This document shows, piece by piece, positions 28,601-34,678 of a stretch of DNA of 64,000 nucleotides (position 1 is its first letter; every line of letters starts with the position of its first letter). The translations under genes and the position numbers were made by a program. A model generated the notes under the pieces. It saw nothing but the letters and a program-made list of their open reading frames with translations. It was not told the DNA's origin and did not search any database. The DNA is taken from contig JAEYWY010000030.1 in assembly GCA_023428695.1 (NCBI GenBank), positions 124,001 through 188,000 of the forward strand, in the 5' to 3' direction. This DNA is from Bacteroidota bacterium. GTDB lineage: Bacteria > Bacteroidota > Bacteroidia > Cytophagales > Cyclobacteriaceae.

Positions 28601-31500
28601 GGACCGCTGAGGATCCGACCAATACATCGCTTGTGCTTACACAAAATCCCAAGCCATCAGGTCCGGGTACGGGTGACCAGCAGTCGGGTCTGCGTGATGA
28701 CAACTATCACGTCGGAATTTTCAACCCTGTGACAGGCTGTACAGTTGACGCGCAGACAAGCATCATAAAGACTACCATCCCTGTAATTATTGCTGAAGCG
28801 GGTACGACTCCGAAACTGATCTGTCTCCCGGATGGAAGCGCCTTCGTACAAAGCATCCGCGTGGATGGCGATGTTGATCCAAACTTCAATAATTTCGACT
28901 TCACCTGGGCGGAAGGTACGCTTGGCAACAACGTCATCAATTCACAGCAGGGCGTTGCTACGCTTGACAACGTAAGCTTCCCGACCATTGGAGAAAATAG
29001 TCTCGTCTACTTTGTTTCAGCAACGAGACGGACCGACGCGGTCAATGCTGATCTTACGCCTGCACGTGGACGTGGATGTTCATCACCACCAGTGATGGTC
29101 ATTATTCAGGACCAGCACATAAATCCAACGGTGTCGTTCGCGTTAGCGCAAAACACAAGCTGTAACGACCTCATGCCGAACGGAAGCATTATCGCGACCG
29201 CAGCGGACCCTGATGGTCTGCCATACAACTACACCTTCAACTGGACTTACGGCGGTACACTTCCCGCTTCGACACTTCCTTTCTCGAGTGGTGTTCAGAA
29301 CGGATTCACAAGTGCGCCTGAAGGCTTGTATACACTTCAACTGATAAATGACAATACTGGTTGCCAAATCACTCAGGCTATAAATGTGGAATTGAACGAA
29401 CGCGCCAGCTACCCGAATATCATTGAAGTATTGCCAACGTCACCGATTGATTGTAATGACTCGGGTTCCGCTCTTGTTACAAGAATCTACATTGGTAACG
29501 ATCAAAATGCCGAAATACCAGGTGATGATCCGCGATTCACCTATACATGGTACACAGCTTACACGACTGCGTCAATCAATACTCCTATCGGTGGACAAAC
29601 CGAAGAAGAGATTCTGAATATAGGCCCGGGCAGATATTTCGTAACGGTGCTTGACACGTTCGAAGACCGGAACTGTCCGTCAGGGCCCAACGAAGTGGTT
29701 GTTGAAGAGCCTGTTGGAATTTACCCAATTCCGGTTATCGCGCAATCGCTGCCGCAGATCAGTTGCCGTCCTGACGAAGGTACCGCACAACTACTCGCGA
29801 GTGCTGATGGTGGAAATACCGGCGCTCCATACGTATTCAGCTGGTATAGCGGGCTCAGCGCCCAGGATGGAAACGAATTGCTTGACGATGCCAATGTTCA
29901 GTTCACCGGAAGTCTTCTCGACAACGTGGCAAACGGAATTTATTCTGTGCGGGTACACAATACTGCGACAAACTGCCGCGCAGAAACATACTTCATCATC
30001 GAGGATGCCCAGCAGCTCTATTATCCGAGGTTGTTGCTGTCTACTGCACCGAGGACCAACTGTTTTGAGCCAAACGGACTTCTTGAAGTTCGTGAAGTCG
30101 GGTTCAACCTGTTGAATACAACGGACCCGTCACGCGCAGACTACTACCGGTTCGCTCCCAATTTCTCGGCCGATTACATACTCGGTCCGAAAGACCAGGT
30201 TGGTACGGACTTCGATAATGATATGCCTCCTGCGGCGGGCTTTGATCAACTGACCTATCGTACATGGTCGGCCAACGGACTCGATGCTGCTGACATCTAC
30301 ACCGTTAAGATCACGGATGAGAATACGGGTTGTTTCGTTGTCGAGCAGATCGAAATTCCCAATCAGCGTGAGGACCCTGCGCTGGACATCGTGGTGGAGA
30401 ATCCGTTGATCAGTTGTTATGCTGCTCAGCCGAACGGACAATTGCTTGCCGTTGCCGATGGCGGAAAGCCTGCAAGTGGTTACGACTTCTTCTGGCACAC
30501 AGGCTCACAAGCAACGGGCTCACCGGTTGGTACGAATGACCGACTGATCGGCGTCGGCGCGGAAAACGGTAACACAGATCTGACGTTTACTGTTCGCGTA
30601 GTCAATCGCCTGACGATGTGCGAGGCGGTAATGACAGCTCAAATTCCGGATTCGCGTATGCCTGGCGAATCGCCAACTGCATACACGGTTCAGGATGACA
30701 GCCGATGCGATATCGACGACGGTTGGGTGACTGCTCATGTCAACAACGTGACGTATACACACAACTTCTTCTGGTTTGACGGAAACGTCACGGGAACAAA
30801 GACAGAGGCAGACCTCCTCAGTGCTGACATGGCCGATGCAAACTATCGCGACCTCGGTGCTAATGACTATACCGTCTATGCACAAAATCGCGAGACAGGT
30901 TGTATTTCACTTCCGGTTGTTACAACGGTTAAGGACATCACAGTAATCCCGCAGCTTATTTTTGAAACTACGGCGTCTTACTGTGAGGACGTGCCTTCAG
31001 ACCTCGGTGGTGGAAAAGGGAATGGTACCATTGCACTGACTCTTGATCCTGCTGACGTGACTTCAGACGCCATTCTGTGGATTGAAGAAAAAACCGGCCT
31101 CGATGCGGGGACAGGAAATTACATAACCGGCCTTTTCCCCGGCTTCTACCAGGTTGAGGTGTTGACAAACAAAGGGTGCGTACAAACGGGTCGTGCTGAA
31201 GTGCCGACGGATATCCGGAACTACAACCTCGTGACTCAAAACAATGATGGCAGAAACGACAAGTGGATCATCGATTGTATTTCGCGATTCCCGTTGAACA
31301 ACGTGAAGATATTCAACCGCTCCGGCGTACTCGTTTACGAGGCCGACGGGTATGACAACGCAGAAGTTGTCTTCGACGGAATTGGTAAACGTGGGTTGTA
31401 CATGACAGGTAATGTATTACCTGTAGGAACGTATTTCTACATCATTGACAAACGTGACGGATCGAAACCAAGAACCGGATACTTAGAACTTGTGAGATAA
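19627..31500 (+). CDS. Giant T9SS type B adhesin-like protein with about 30 repeats (SprB-like)
   Basis: A surface protein of about 3957 residues. The ATG at 19627 puts a signal peptide first (MKYSLPKPGK to SGFGQ); a TTG four codons earlier is less likely. A Cys-rich Ca-binding segment (DGEDNDGDGKID) follows. About residues 100-680 are an FG-GAP/VCBS propeller (DLDGDGLPE, DMDGDGKAE, DIDNDGNVD, DVNGDGATD). About 690-790 is a CARDB-like module. From about 800 to 3865 come some 30 repeats of 85-130 residues, and the last 90 residues are a type B (CHU_C) sorting domain (NNDGRNDKWIIDC to GTYFYII). The repeats resemble those of SprB-type mobile adhesins used in gliding. A PorP/SprF gene follows 72 bases downstream, the expected secretion partner. 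The gliding role is inference; adhesion or biofilm is an alternative. Confidence 0.9.
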   Translation: MKYSLPKPGKTWCGVCTAAVLVLLSLSGFGQTVDCSNPANCPNQYCNYPANVEQGCRCFDGEDNDGDGKIDKADLKCAQFYGLEFVGSGEGDCSLIAPSGNPFAGMAPPAVSGQNTADTQSKVSVGDLDGDGLPETVITSKWNQEIRVVSTATHTVGGVTYDPGDIKADFKTTGQGAKIFDGSGDCKPKNLLFEHENLIANIDKTGPAELFAIVSNRAGNPSSPPTCFFLLALRYQAGGLVPLYDAVAIGPDRPGVFGIADMDGDGKAELYIRDRIYAAETGALLATGNGDWDLDITSGPVAVDVVKGDGGKMELVCGTKIYSIPNLSNRNPASPANLTLVRDMNDIDPAIQGYIKLATDPVEYGEDTHSMCSVADIDNDGNVDVVISGALGSTTGKTAIFYWNVAKNKVSYFLPPDPVYPNGWPWGTGRVNLIDSDNDHLLDMFFVAGNQLFRVETIGDSFHPDINTVPGTYSTYVNVRTINDSRSGVLTVTLYDFNNDGQFELVYRDSQELAVVDAATLSTKLWSATCQSHTYTEGPVIADVNGDGATDICVACNRNNSFDIMDPIQQQALGEVRLFYSSTNAWLPTRKVWNQPGYFVININDNLTLPFPQYDQTTIFSDETCTSNGLSGPQRPLNTFLNQLPYISANGCPVYPSPDLTYYGDDPAQPGVDTNGDGELQPSIIVTPPICGNTEVGVQFNVINSGLLPISASVPVSFYNGDPTLGPGSSTLLHTATLNLSLGVGVKLLTAPITFNGPGNEFDLYVVLNNTGFPVPASGQSETDCDLQNNILPIRIIPTPFTIEAVKVLDNTVCAPTDMNGEVKVDRILKGTTVVADWSQYNFQWYDGPAVGPNTIRPGDTNYNLQGLAAGTYSVIATHKTIGCSSAPVDVTVVDNVLTIPYTLNKISDQTQCSPLNGALALDFAGADLTGVTITWRDANSNEVIANGVTSLSGLKGDVLYQVTVSRGTCSSSQFQPLTAPIYPRGIALHVRDVMSCLNPESGKVTARAIITDELGNDIHDADTTAAKYRFTWYNFADGTRQSLIPNQPTEGPSAWNLPVGSYEVVITDLTTNCTSVDPIPPVTVGEGFTLPTAEVQRVKPQTSCDPDLGNAALQGIALENGAPAADPNQYHYFWYEGQNTITKLRDKNNAEIDNSMLEDVQGGVKGGGLAYTVEVVHKVTGCSATAYNTAEEIINIPVVSLDPLDNDICPNDANLPFSGQVISSVTFGGAPVADFTNYTFNWYNGSVVDEAQRIPNATTLQTLIELSGGQYTLLVEESTLKCRSVPVVTQVQDVLAYPVLTPGVTGSTICTTPPTPDGVAQVATVDGVAVPASGVLAPYAFQWYTGNAATTGNEAPGTNNLGLLTALQGSNDPTLANYTVAVMNDKGCSSFLTIHVPDNRVLPALSLVPASNANCAEDNGVQFSGSVAATITNQVGALTDYTFNWDNAALGPRSGDGLNSWPNIEAGTYSLSVVHKPTGCVSPISSAIVTNTVVLPLIEAIGNGSTNCAPFKPGNGSATVETVDGNPVAGVLANYSFEWYTGPTAAGTPIATQYFTPSTLQGSANAFFTVEVTNLATNCVSTSTVQVPDLSALPVITLSQDPNVNCENFNGAAHVTSITYKGAPYANATNISYAWFDGSGTATPHNPATNNADLTGLEGGLFYSATVTMIDEGCTSDFVAIEVADGIVYPDITTSISGSRNCPGGTPDGSASVTTIAPVGTYEFRWYSGSVVGTAGSELNDNVNDLDIAGLQGSASAFFTVEAKNMTTFCASTEIVLVPDESSLPVVAPLTPTNNPNCPAFPDGTPNTPAGRVDFNGFSYEGNPVASPYNGYTFIWTGPGAPAEGANLPALTELGAGSYSLQIKHIARNCVSDIVTTSVVDAQVFPDITTLITPQTSCDDVNFPNGELTATVAGGPAGFQMDWFQGIGTGGSLVTETSEGIIEQLRSGDFTIRAFNTVTACTTTETVFLPNQITNPVVALDGIGPVNNCSMPNGTATAVLSNISSPESFTVFYVRTETGAVYPTDPSVIKASTETYASTSGIVPPAVTDLAPGYITALVRDLNTHCDSQPVTAEIIDATVNATITVTGKALAGFCTPAGSDPTGGITVDVAGGTPAYIFAWYNTTPINTDIDFIGNRNPPDFGGATPISTDEDLVNQPSGVYTLVVIDDAGCGTYLIDNVPFQGAPTVTINKTDVTRCVDPYDGAIEVQIVGTGDYGVTITPGNSFAPPVLKGEICDNGIDDDGDGLIDAADPDCSTMSLTLDALEAGDYFIQVTDYSANNKFCPLGFGRTLNQRAFGPILSLDQINPNTSCDPDDSGDGSISLVATKLSNDVTVPAYQISGITPLPSGFVAPMPIAANVPTAPIPGFGPDTYTITVSDVNTGCESNTMVTIPDQPQVPQDLQAVVTPDSYCVPASNGAITVTSVAPGNVAEYEFTWYDNADLSTTLHGPDPDNFYNAAKPGWKSGATTGLGHGNQIYYVRGIKTTGPGAGCPTPVVMAVVNDTHVLPQPQITTRPNTSCLPTIGEGAITLLASTTSSDPAVQNATYTYVFNTTDIRNAQNGAVAVTYADLTDNGGIAYPVSVTNEVNQCINETVATVQASQFAFNITQNTVEHQLICDADGGITVTEIVLTRSITSEPNITYGAALTNDFDFRWFKAPAGTPGSFDAGAPLQDGTAADIITEALVTGTNPGEFPGMEAGTYYVIATRKPVAPGAGCETPPYRVDVFDQHVNPTVALTAFTDTSCDPDPANAEGSIVVRITADAVAVPGPFTYAYDWTTGNVPMPFPNANDGDGDGGDNDNDNPTGLTDGIYNLTVRNMQTGCEVTSSTTINKNETPVFITDATALPQELCLNSGSIEVTLVEVMYADPNIGRQPAPLGDFTYTWTRDGVQIAQSNNVLLDVNAYPDIAAGTYFVTATRTADPSSDGGHGFGCSSAPLRVDILDQINYPNVTIEPFANTACADDENFFEGSAVITITETGIGSGATYEYTWTAEDPTNTSLVLTQNPKPSGPGTGDQQSGLRDDNYHVGIFNPVTGCTVDAQTSIIKTTIPVIIAEAGTTPKLICLPDGSAFVQSIRVDGDVDPNFNNFDFTWAEGTLGNNVINSQQGVATLDNVSFPTIGENSLVYFVSATRRTDAVNADLTPARGRGCSSPPVMVIIQDQHINPTVSFALAQNTSCNDLMPNGSIIATAADPDGLPYNYTFNWTYGGTLPASTLPFSSGVQNGFTSAPEGLYTLQLINDNTGCQITQAINVELNERASYPNIIEVLPTSPIDCNDSGSALVTRIYIGNDQNAEIPGDDPRFTYTWYTAYTTASINTPIGGQTEEEILNIGPGRYFVTVLDTFEDRNCPSGPNEVVVEEPVGIYPIPVIAQSLPQISCRPDEGTAQLLASADGGNTGAPYVFSWYSGLSAQDGNELLDDANVQFTGSLLDNVANGIYSVRVHNTATNCRAETYFIIEDAQQLYYPRLLLSTAPRTNCFEPNGLLEVREVGFNLLNTTDPSRADYYRFAPNFSADYILGPKDQVGTDFDNDMPPAAGFDQLTYRTWSANGLDAADIYTVKITDENTGCFVVEQIEIPNQREDPALDIVVENPLISCYAAQPNGQLLAVADGGKPASGYDFFWHTGSQATGSPVGTNDRLIGVGAENGNTDLTFTVRVVNRLTMCEAVMTAQIPDSRMPGESPTAYTVQDDSRCDIDDGWVTAHVNNVTYTHNFFWFDGNVTGTKTEADLLSADMADANYRDLGANDYTVYAQNRETGCISLPVVTTVKDITVIPQLIFETTASYCEDVPSDLGGGKGNGTIALTLDPADVTSDAILWIEEKTGLDAGTGNYITGLFPGFYQVEVLTNKGCVQTGRAEVPTDIRNYNLVTQNNDGRNDKWIIDCISRFPLNNVKIFNRSGVLVYEADGYDNAEVVFDGIGKRGLYMTGNVLPVGTYFYIIDKRDGSKPRTGYLELVR
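22020..31218 (+). repeat. About 30 tandem Cys-containing adhesin repeats
   Basis: Each unit begins with a hydrophobic strand and an (N/T)xxC motif followed by an acidic/Gly stretch (for example LDQINPNTSCDPDDSGDG, ITTRPNTSCLPTIGEG, FALAQNTSCNDLMPNG), then YxFxWYxG, then GxYxVxVxxxxTGC, and ends with a VxDxxxxP linker. Thirty such Cys-motif openings were counted by eye from AVKVLDNTVC to FETTASYC. The two cysteines per unit (TSC and TGC) could form a disulfide within or between repeats. Copies are diverged at protein level, so this is an old expansion rather than recent DNA duplication. Confidence 0.82.
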
Positions 31501-31513
31501 TAAGGCGTTTACG

Positions 31514-31535
31514 TCCTTCCCTTAACGGGGAAGGA
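31514..31535. other. Hairpin between giant adhesin and second PorP/SprF gene
   Basis: TCCTTCCC and GGGAAGGA form a perfect 8-bp stem with a 6-base loop (TTAACG), 14 bases after the adhesin stop codon. No run of T follows, so it is not a classic terminator. It may stabilise the 3' end of the very long upstream message or cause partial attenuation before the PorP/SprF gene. Confidence 0.5.
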
Positions 31536-31572
31536 TGTTTCGCTGAAAAGAAAGTGTGCTAAAGAACATCAA

Positions 31573-32508
31573 ATGCGGATAATTTTTACAGTCATTTTTT
31601 ACCTGGTTGCCTGGACGGCGTTCGCGCAGCAGCGTCCTATACAGTCGCTGTATATGTTCGACCCGCTTGTGGTCAATCCCGCCTACGCCGGAACCCACGT
31701 GCAGCTTAGTGCGACGGCGATCTATCGCAATCAATGGGTCAACTTCGAAGGGGCACCCAGGACACTTACTGCGAGTCTGCATTCCGGATTCCGCAAGGCA
31801 CGCGTCGGGCTGGGAATACTTTTTGGCAAGGATGAGATTGGCGTGCATTCGGACAACAGTCTCTATTTGATGTACGCGTACAAGATTCCGCTTACGAACA
31901 TGAAAAATCCTGCGATTCTTTCCATGGGAATACAGGGTGGATTTAACACGTTGAAGAGTGATTTTTTCAAGACTGATCCGCGTGACGGCGCTGAGATCGG
32001 TGCCATAACCAAGTTCAACCCCAACTTCGGTGCAGGAATTTTCTTTCGAAGCCGCGATTTGTACGCCGGATTCTCCGTACCCTACATCGTTAACAACCGG
32101 ACTATTGACATTATCGATTCCGAGTTTGCCGAGTTGTTAAAACCGTCGGGTCGCCAGCAACGGTACTACTACCTTATGGCGGGAACGACGCGTAAACTTT
32201 CGGAACACGTCAAGGTTGCGCCATCCACTTTGATTCGTATCCAGGAAAATGCCCCGTTGAGCTTCGACTTCAATACGATGTTCATTTTGTATGACGTGGT
32301 CAGCCTTGGCGGATCGTACCGTCTTGGGGATTCATTCATCGGATTGTTTGAATTAAAGATCAACGACAACTTCCATGTCGGCTATGCCTATGATATCACT
32401 ACTTCCGATATCCGTTTGTATTCGAACGGAAGCCATGAGATAATGATCAACTACCGGATTAAGATCCCGAAACTTCACAAGGGTATTGAATGTCCTTCGT
32501 ATTGGTAG
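31573..32508 (+). CDS. PorP/SprF family T9SS outer-membrane protein
   Basis: A 311-residue barrel protein of normal family length. The signal peptide (MRIIFTVIFYLVAWTAFAQ) is followed by the family signature YMFDPLVVNPAYAGT and YRNQWVNFEGAPRT, then repeating beta strands to a C-terminus ending in an aromatic residue (ECPSYW). PorP/SprF proteins act with the T9SS and are needed for export or surface attachment of type B sorting-domain proteins encoded beside them; SprF with SprB is the model. Here the likely client is the giant adhesin 72 bases upstream. It closes the 14453-32508 operon and converges on ppk1. Confidence 0.92.
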   Translation: MRIIFTVIFYLVAWTAFAQQRPIQSLYMFDPLVVNPAYAGTHVQLSATAIYRNQWVNFEGAPRTLTASLHSGFRKARVGLGILFGKDEIGVHSDNSLYLMYAYKIPLTNMKNPAILSMGIQGGFNTLKSDFFKTDPRDGAEIGAITKFNPNFGAGIFFRSRDLYAGFSVPYIVNNRTIDIIDSEFAELLKPSGRQQRYYYLMAGTTRKLSEHVKVAPSTLIRIQENAPLSFDFNTMFILYDVVSLGGSYRLGDSFIGLFELKINDNFHVGYAYDITTSDIRLYSNGSHEIMINYRIKIPKLHKGIECPSYW

Positions 32509-32526
32509 GATACAATTGCGCGCAGG

Positions 32527-34653
32527 TCAAAACAATTTCGCCTGCATTACGTCCTCACGCGTGACGTTATAGAATTCCTTATGGATATTGAACGGAGGTT
32601 CTCCGTTTGCCTGAAGGCGCTCATAGGTTCCGTCTTCGTTCATGCGGTAAGCGTTGACATTATCGCGCAGGTTGTAACGAAGGTTATTGATGGCCTGCCG
32701 TTTCAGGATATCCTCTTCCAAAAGGAATAACGACTCGATACGCCGGTCAAAACTTCGCACCATGGCATCGGCACTGCCAATGTACACCTTTGGATTACCG
32801 CCGTTGTGGAAATAGTAAATCCGTGAATGTTCGAGGTACTCTCCTACGATTGAAATCACCTGAATATTATCACTCACACCGGCTCGTCCCGGCCGGAGGC
32901 AACACATACCGCGGACTATAAGCTTAATTGAAACACCAGCCTGCGATGCTGCATAGAGTTCGTCAATGAATTCTTTGTCCTGGAGCGAGTTCAGCTTAAT
33001 CACAATTCCGGACGGTATTCCATTCTTTGCATTTTCGCCTTCCTTGCGTACCAGATTACAAAGCTGAATACGCATATCGCGCGGAGACGTTATCAGATTC
33101 CGGTACGAAAGCGGTTGTGAATGGCCGGTGATAACATTAAAAAACTCCGAAACATCATGTGCGTAGACCTCCCGCGTCGTCAACAATCCTATGTCGACAT
33201 ACAGCCGTGACGTGGACTCATTGTAATTACCACTGGAAAGATGAACGTATCTGTAAACCTTATCATCACCCTCCTTACGGACGATCAGCAAAAGCTTTGT
33301 ATGTGTCTTAAGACTGCTTACGCCATAAATCACAAAACACCCTGCTTTTTGGAGGCGTTGTGCTTCGCGAAGGTTGTTTTCTTCATCGAAGCGCGCCTTT
33401 ACCTCGAACAACACAGAAACGTGTTTCCCGTTCTCGGCAGCTTTGAGCAACGCAGCCGTTACCCGCGAATCGCGAGCAACGCGGTAGATCGTGATTTTTA
33501 TGGAAAGCACATAGGGATCATCGGCTGCTTTTTCAAGCAGCTCGAGCACCGGCTCCATGGAGTTGTATGGGTGGTGAAGCAGGATATCACGTTCCTTCAG
33601 TACTTCGAATAAATCACGCGTTCCGACTTCCGGAAAATTCAACGGCGGTATTGGTTCGCGCGGCGACGTACGTTTACTTTTGAATTCCTTGTTCGCGAGC
33701 AACTGATTGAATCCCGAATAATCCATCAGACTGTTCTTCTCAACATAGAAGATGTTGTAATCATCGAGATCCCACTGAATCTTGAGCAGTCTCATCATCC
33801 AGGGATCCGGATTCTCTTCAACTTCCAGGCGCACCACCCTGCCGGTACGACGCGTCTTCAGTTTTCGCTTCAGATCCTCTAAAAAATTGGATTCAATGTC
33901 TTCACTTTCTTCGAGGGTGAAGTCACCGTTGCGGTTGATACGAAAGAGGTTCGTACTGAGTATCTCAACATTCCTGAAGAGATTGAACACGTTATTGCGA
34001 ATGATTTCCTCCAGCGGAACAAACTGCATCAGATCATCCGACCCAATCTCATAAAAGCGTGGGAGGTTCTGCGGAATCTGAATAAACGAAACCTTTTGCT
34101 GGTTCACGCCTTCATTCGGATTTTTCGTCACCACACCAAGCAGAAGCCTGTTGTTCATCAACGTCGGAAAGGTGTGATAGCTGTCGAAGACCATCGGCGT
34201 GAGCATCGGAAAGATGATCTTGTTGAAGTAATCCTGAACACGTTTGGTATCTTCAACGGAGAGATCGTCGTAAGCTGCAAGCTGAAAGCCGTTTTGAACG
34301 AATAACGGCTTAAGCTCATTCACGTAACAATTCGTTTGATCGGCACAAAAGCGCCGCATCTCGGTCAGAAGCAACTTCCGAAAAGGTTCTTCACGCAGAC
34401 CATTATAGTCGAAACGAAGTTTACCGTAGTCGAGGTAGTTATAAAGGCTGCCCAACCGAATGGTGCAAAACTCATCGAGATTGGAAGCTGTAATCGCCAG
34501 AAACTTAAGACGATCAAAGACATTGCGTTCCGGGTCACGCGCCTGATCGAGTACACGATAGTTGAATTGCAGCCAACTCAGATCGCGACTCACATAGTTG
34601 CTCTCCAATATTTGCTGCTTCAGCCTGTCTGTAGTCGATAGGGTTTCTTCCAT
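32527..34653 (-). CDS. ppk1: Polyphosphate kinase 1
   Basis: A 708-residue enzyme of normal PPK1 length that reversibly makes inorganic polyphosphate from ATP. YVSRDLSWLQFNYRVLDQA near residue 20 is the N-terminal family motif. The two phospholipase D-like halves are visible: SLKTHTKLLLIVRKEG near residue 435 holds the autophosphorylated His, and YYFHNGGNPKVYIGSADAM near 590 holds the second HxK/N-like site. KITIYRVARDSRVTAALLKAA and FEVKARFDEENN are also diagnostic. The start codon lies 25 bases past the gyrB stop, so the two may share a transcript. Confidence 0.96.
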   Translation of the reverse strand: MEETLSTTDRLKQQILESNYVSRDLSWLQFNYRVLDQARDPERNVFDRLKFLAITASNLDEFCTIRLGSLYNYLDYGKLRFDYNGLREEPFRKLLLTEMRRFCADQTNCYVNELKPLFVQNGFQLAAYDDLSVEDTKRVQDYFNKIIFPMLTPMVFDSYHTFPTLMNNRLLLGVVTKNPNEGVNQQKVSFIQIPQNLPRFYEIGSDDLMQFVPLEEIIRNNVFNLFRNVEILSTNLFRINRNGDFTLEESEDIESNFLEDLKRKLKTRRTGRVVRLEVEENPDPWMMRLLKIQWDLDDYNIFYVEKNSLMDYSGFNQLLANKEFKSKRTSPREPIPPLNFPEVGTRDLFEVLKERDILLHHPYNSMEPVLELLEKAADDPYVLSIKITIYRVARDSRVTAALLKAAENGKHVSVLFEVKARFDEENNLREAQRLQKAGCFVIYGVSSLKTHTKLLLIVRKEGDDKVYRYVHLSSGNYNESTSRLYVDIGLLTTREVYAHDVSEFFNVITGHSQPLSYRNLITSPRDMRIQLCNLVRKEGENAKNGIPSGIVIKLNSLQDKEFIDELYAASQAGVSIKLIVRGMCCLRPGRAGVSDNIQVISIVGEYLEHSRIYYFHNGGNPKVYIGSADAMVRSFDRRIESLFLLEEDILKRQAINNLRYNLRDNVNAYRMNEDGTYERLQANGEPPFNIHKEFYNVTREDVMQAKLF

Positions 34654-34678
34654 ACGGCCCGGGTCTTAACCGCACTTT

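Noticed and set aside
22020..31218. Tandem repeats as a possible CRISPR array or DNA satellite
   Set aside because: The repetition is at protein level within one continuous reading frame; units are 85-130 codons long, variable in length and diverged in nucleotide sequence.
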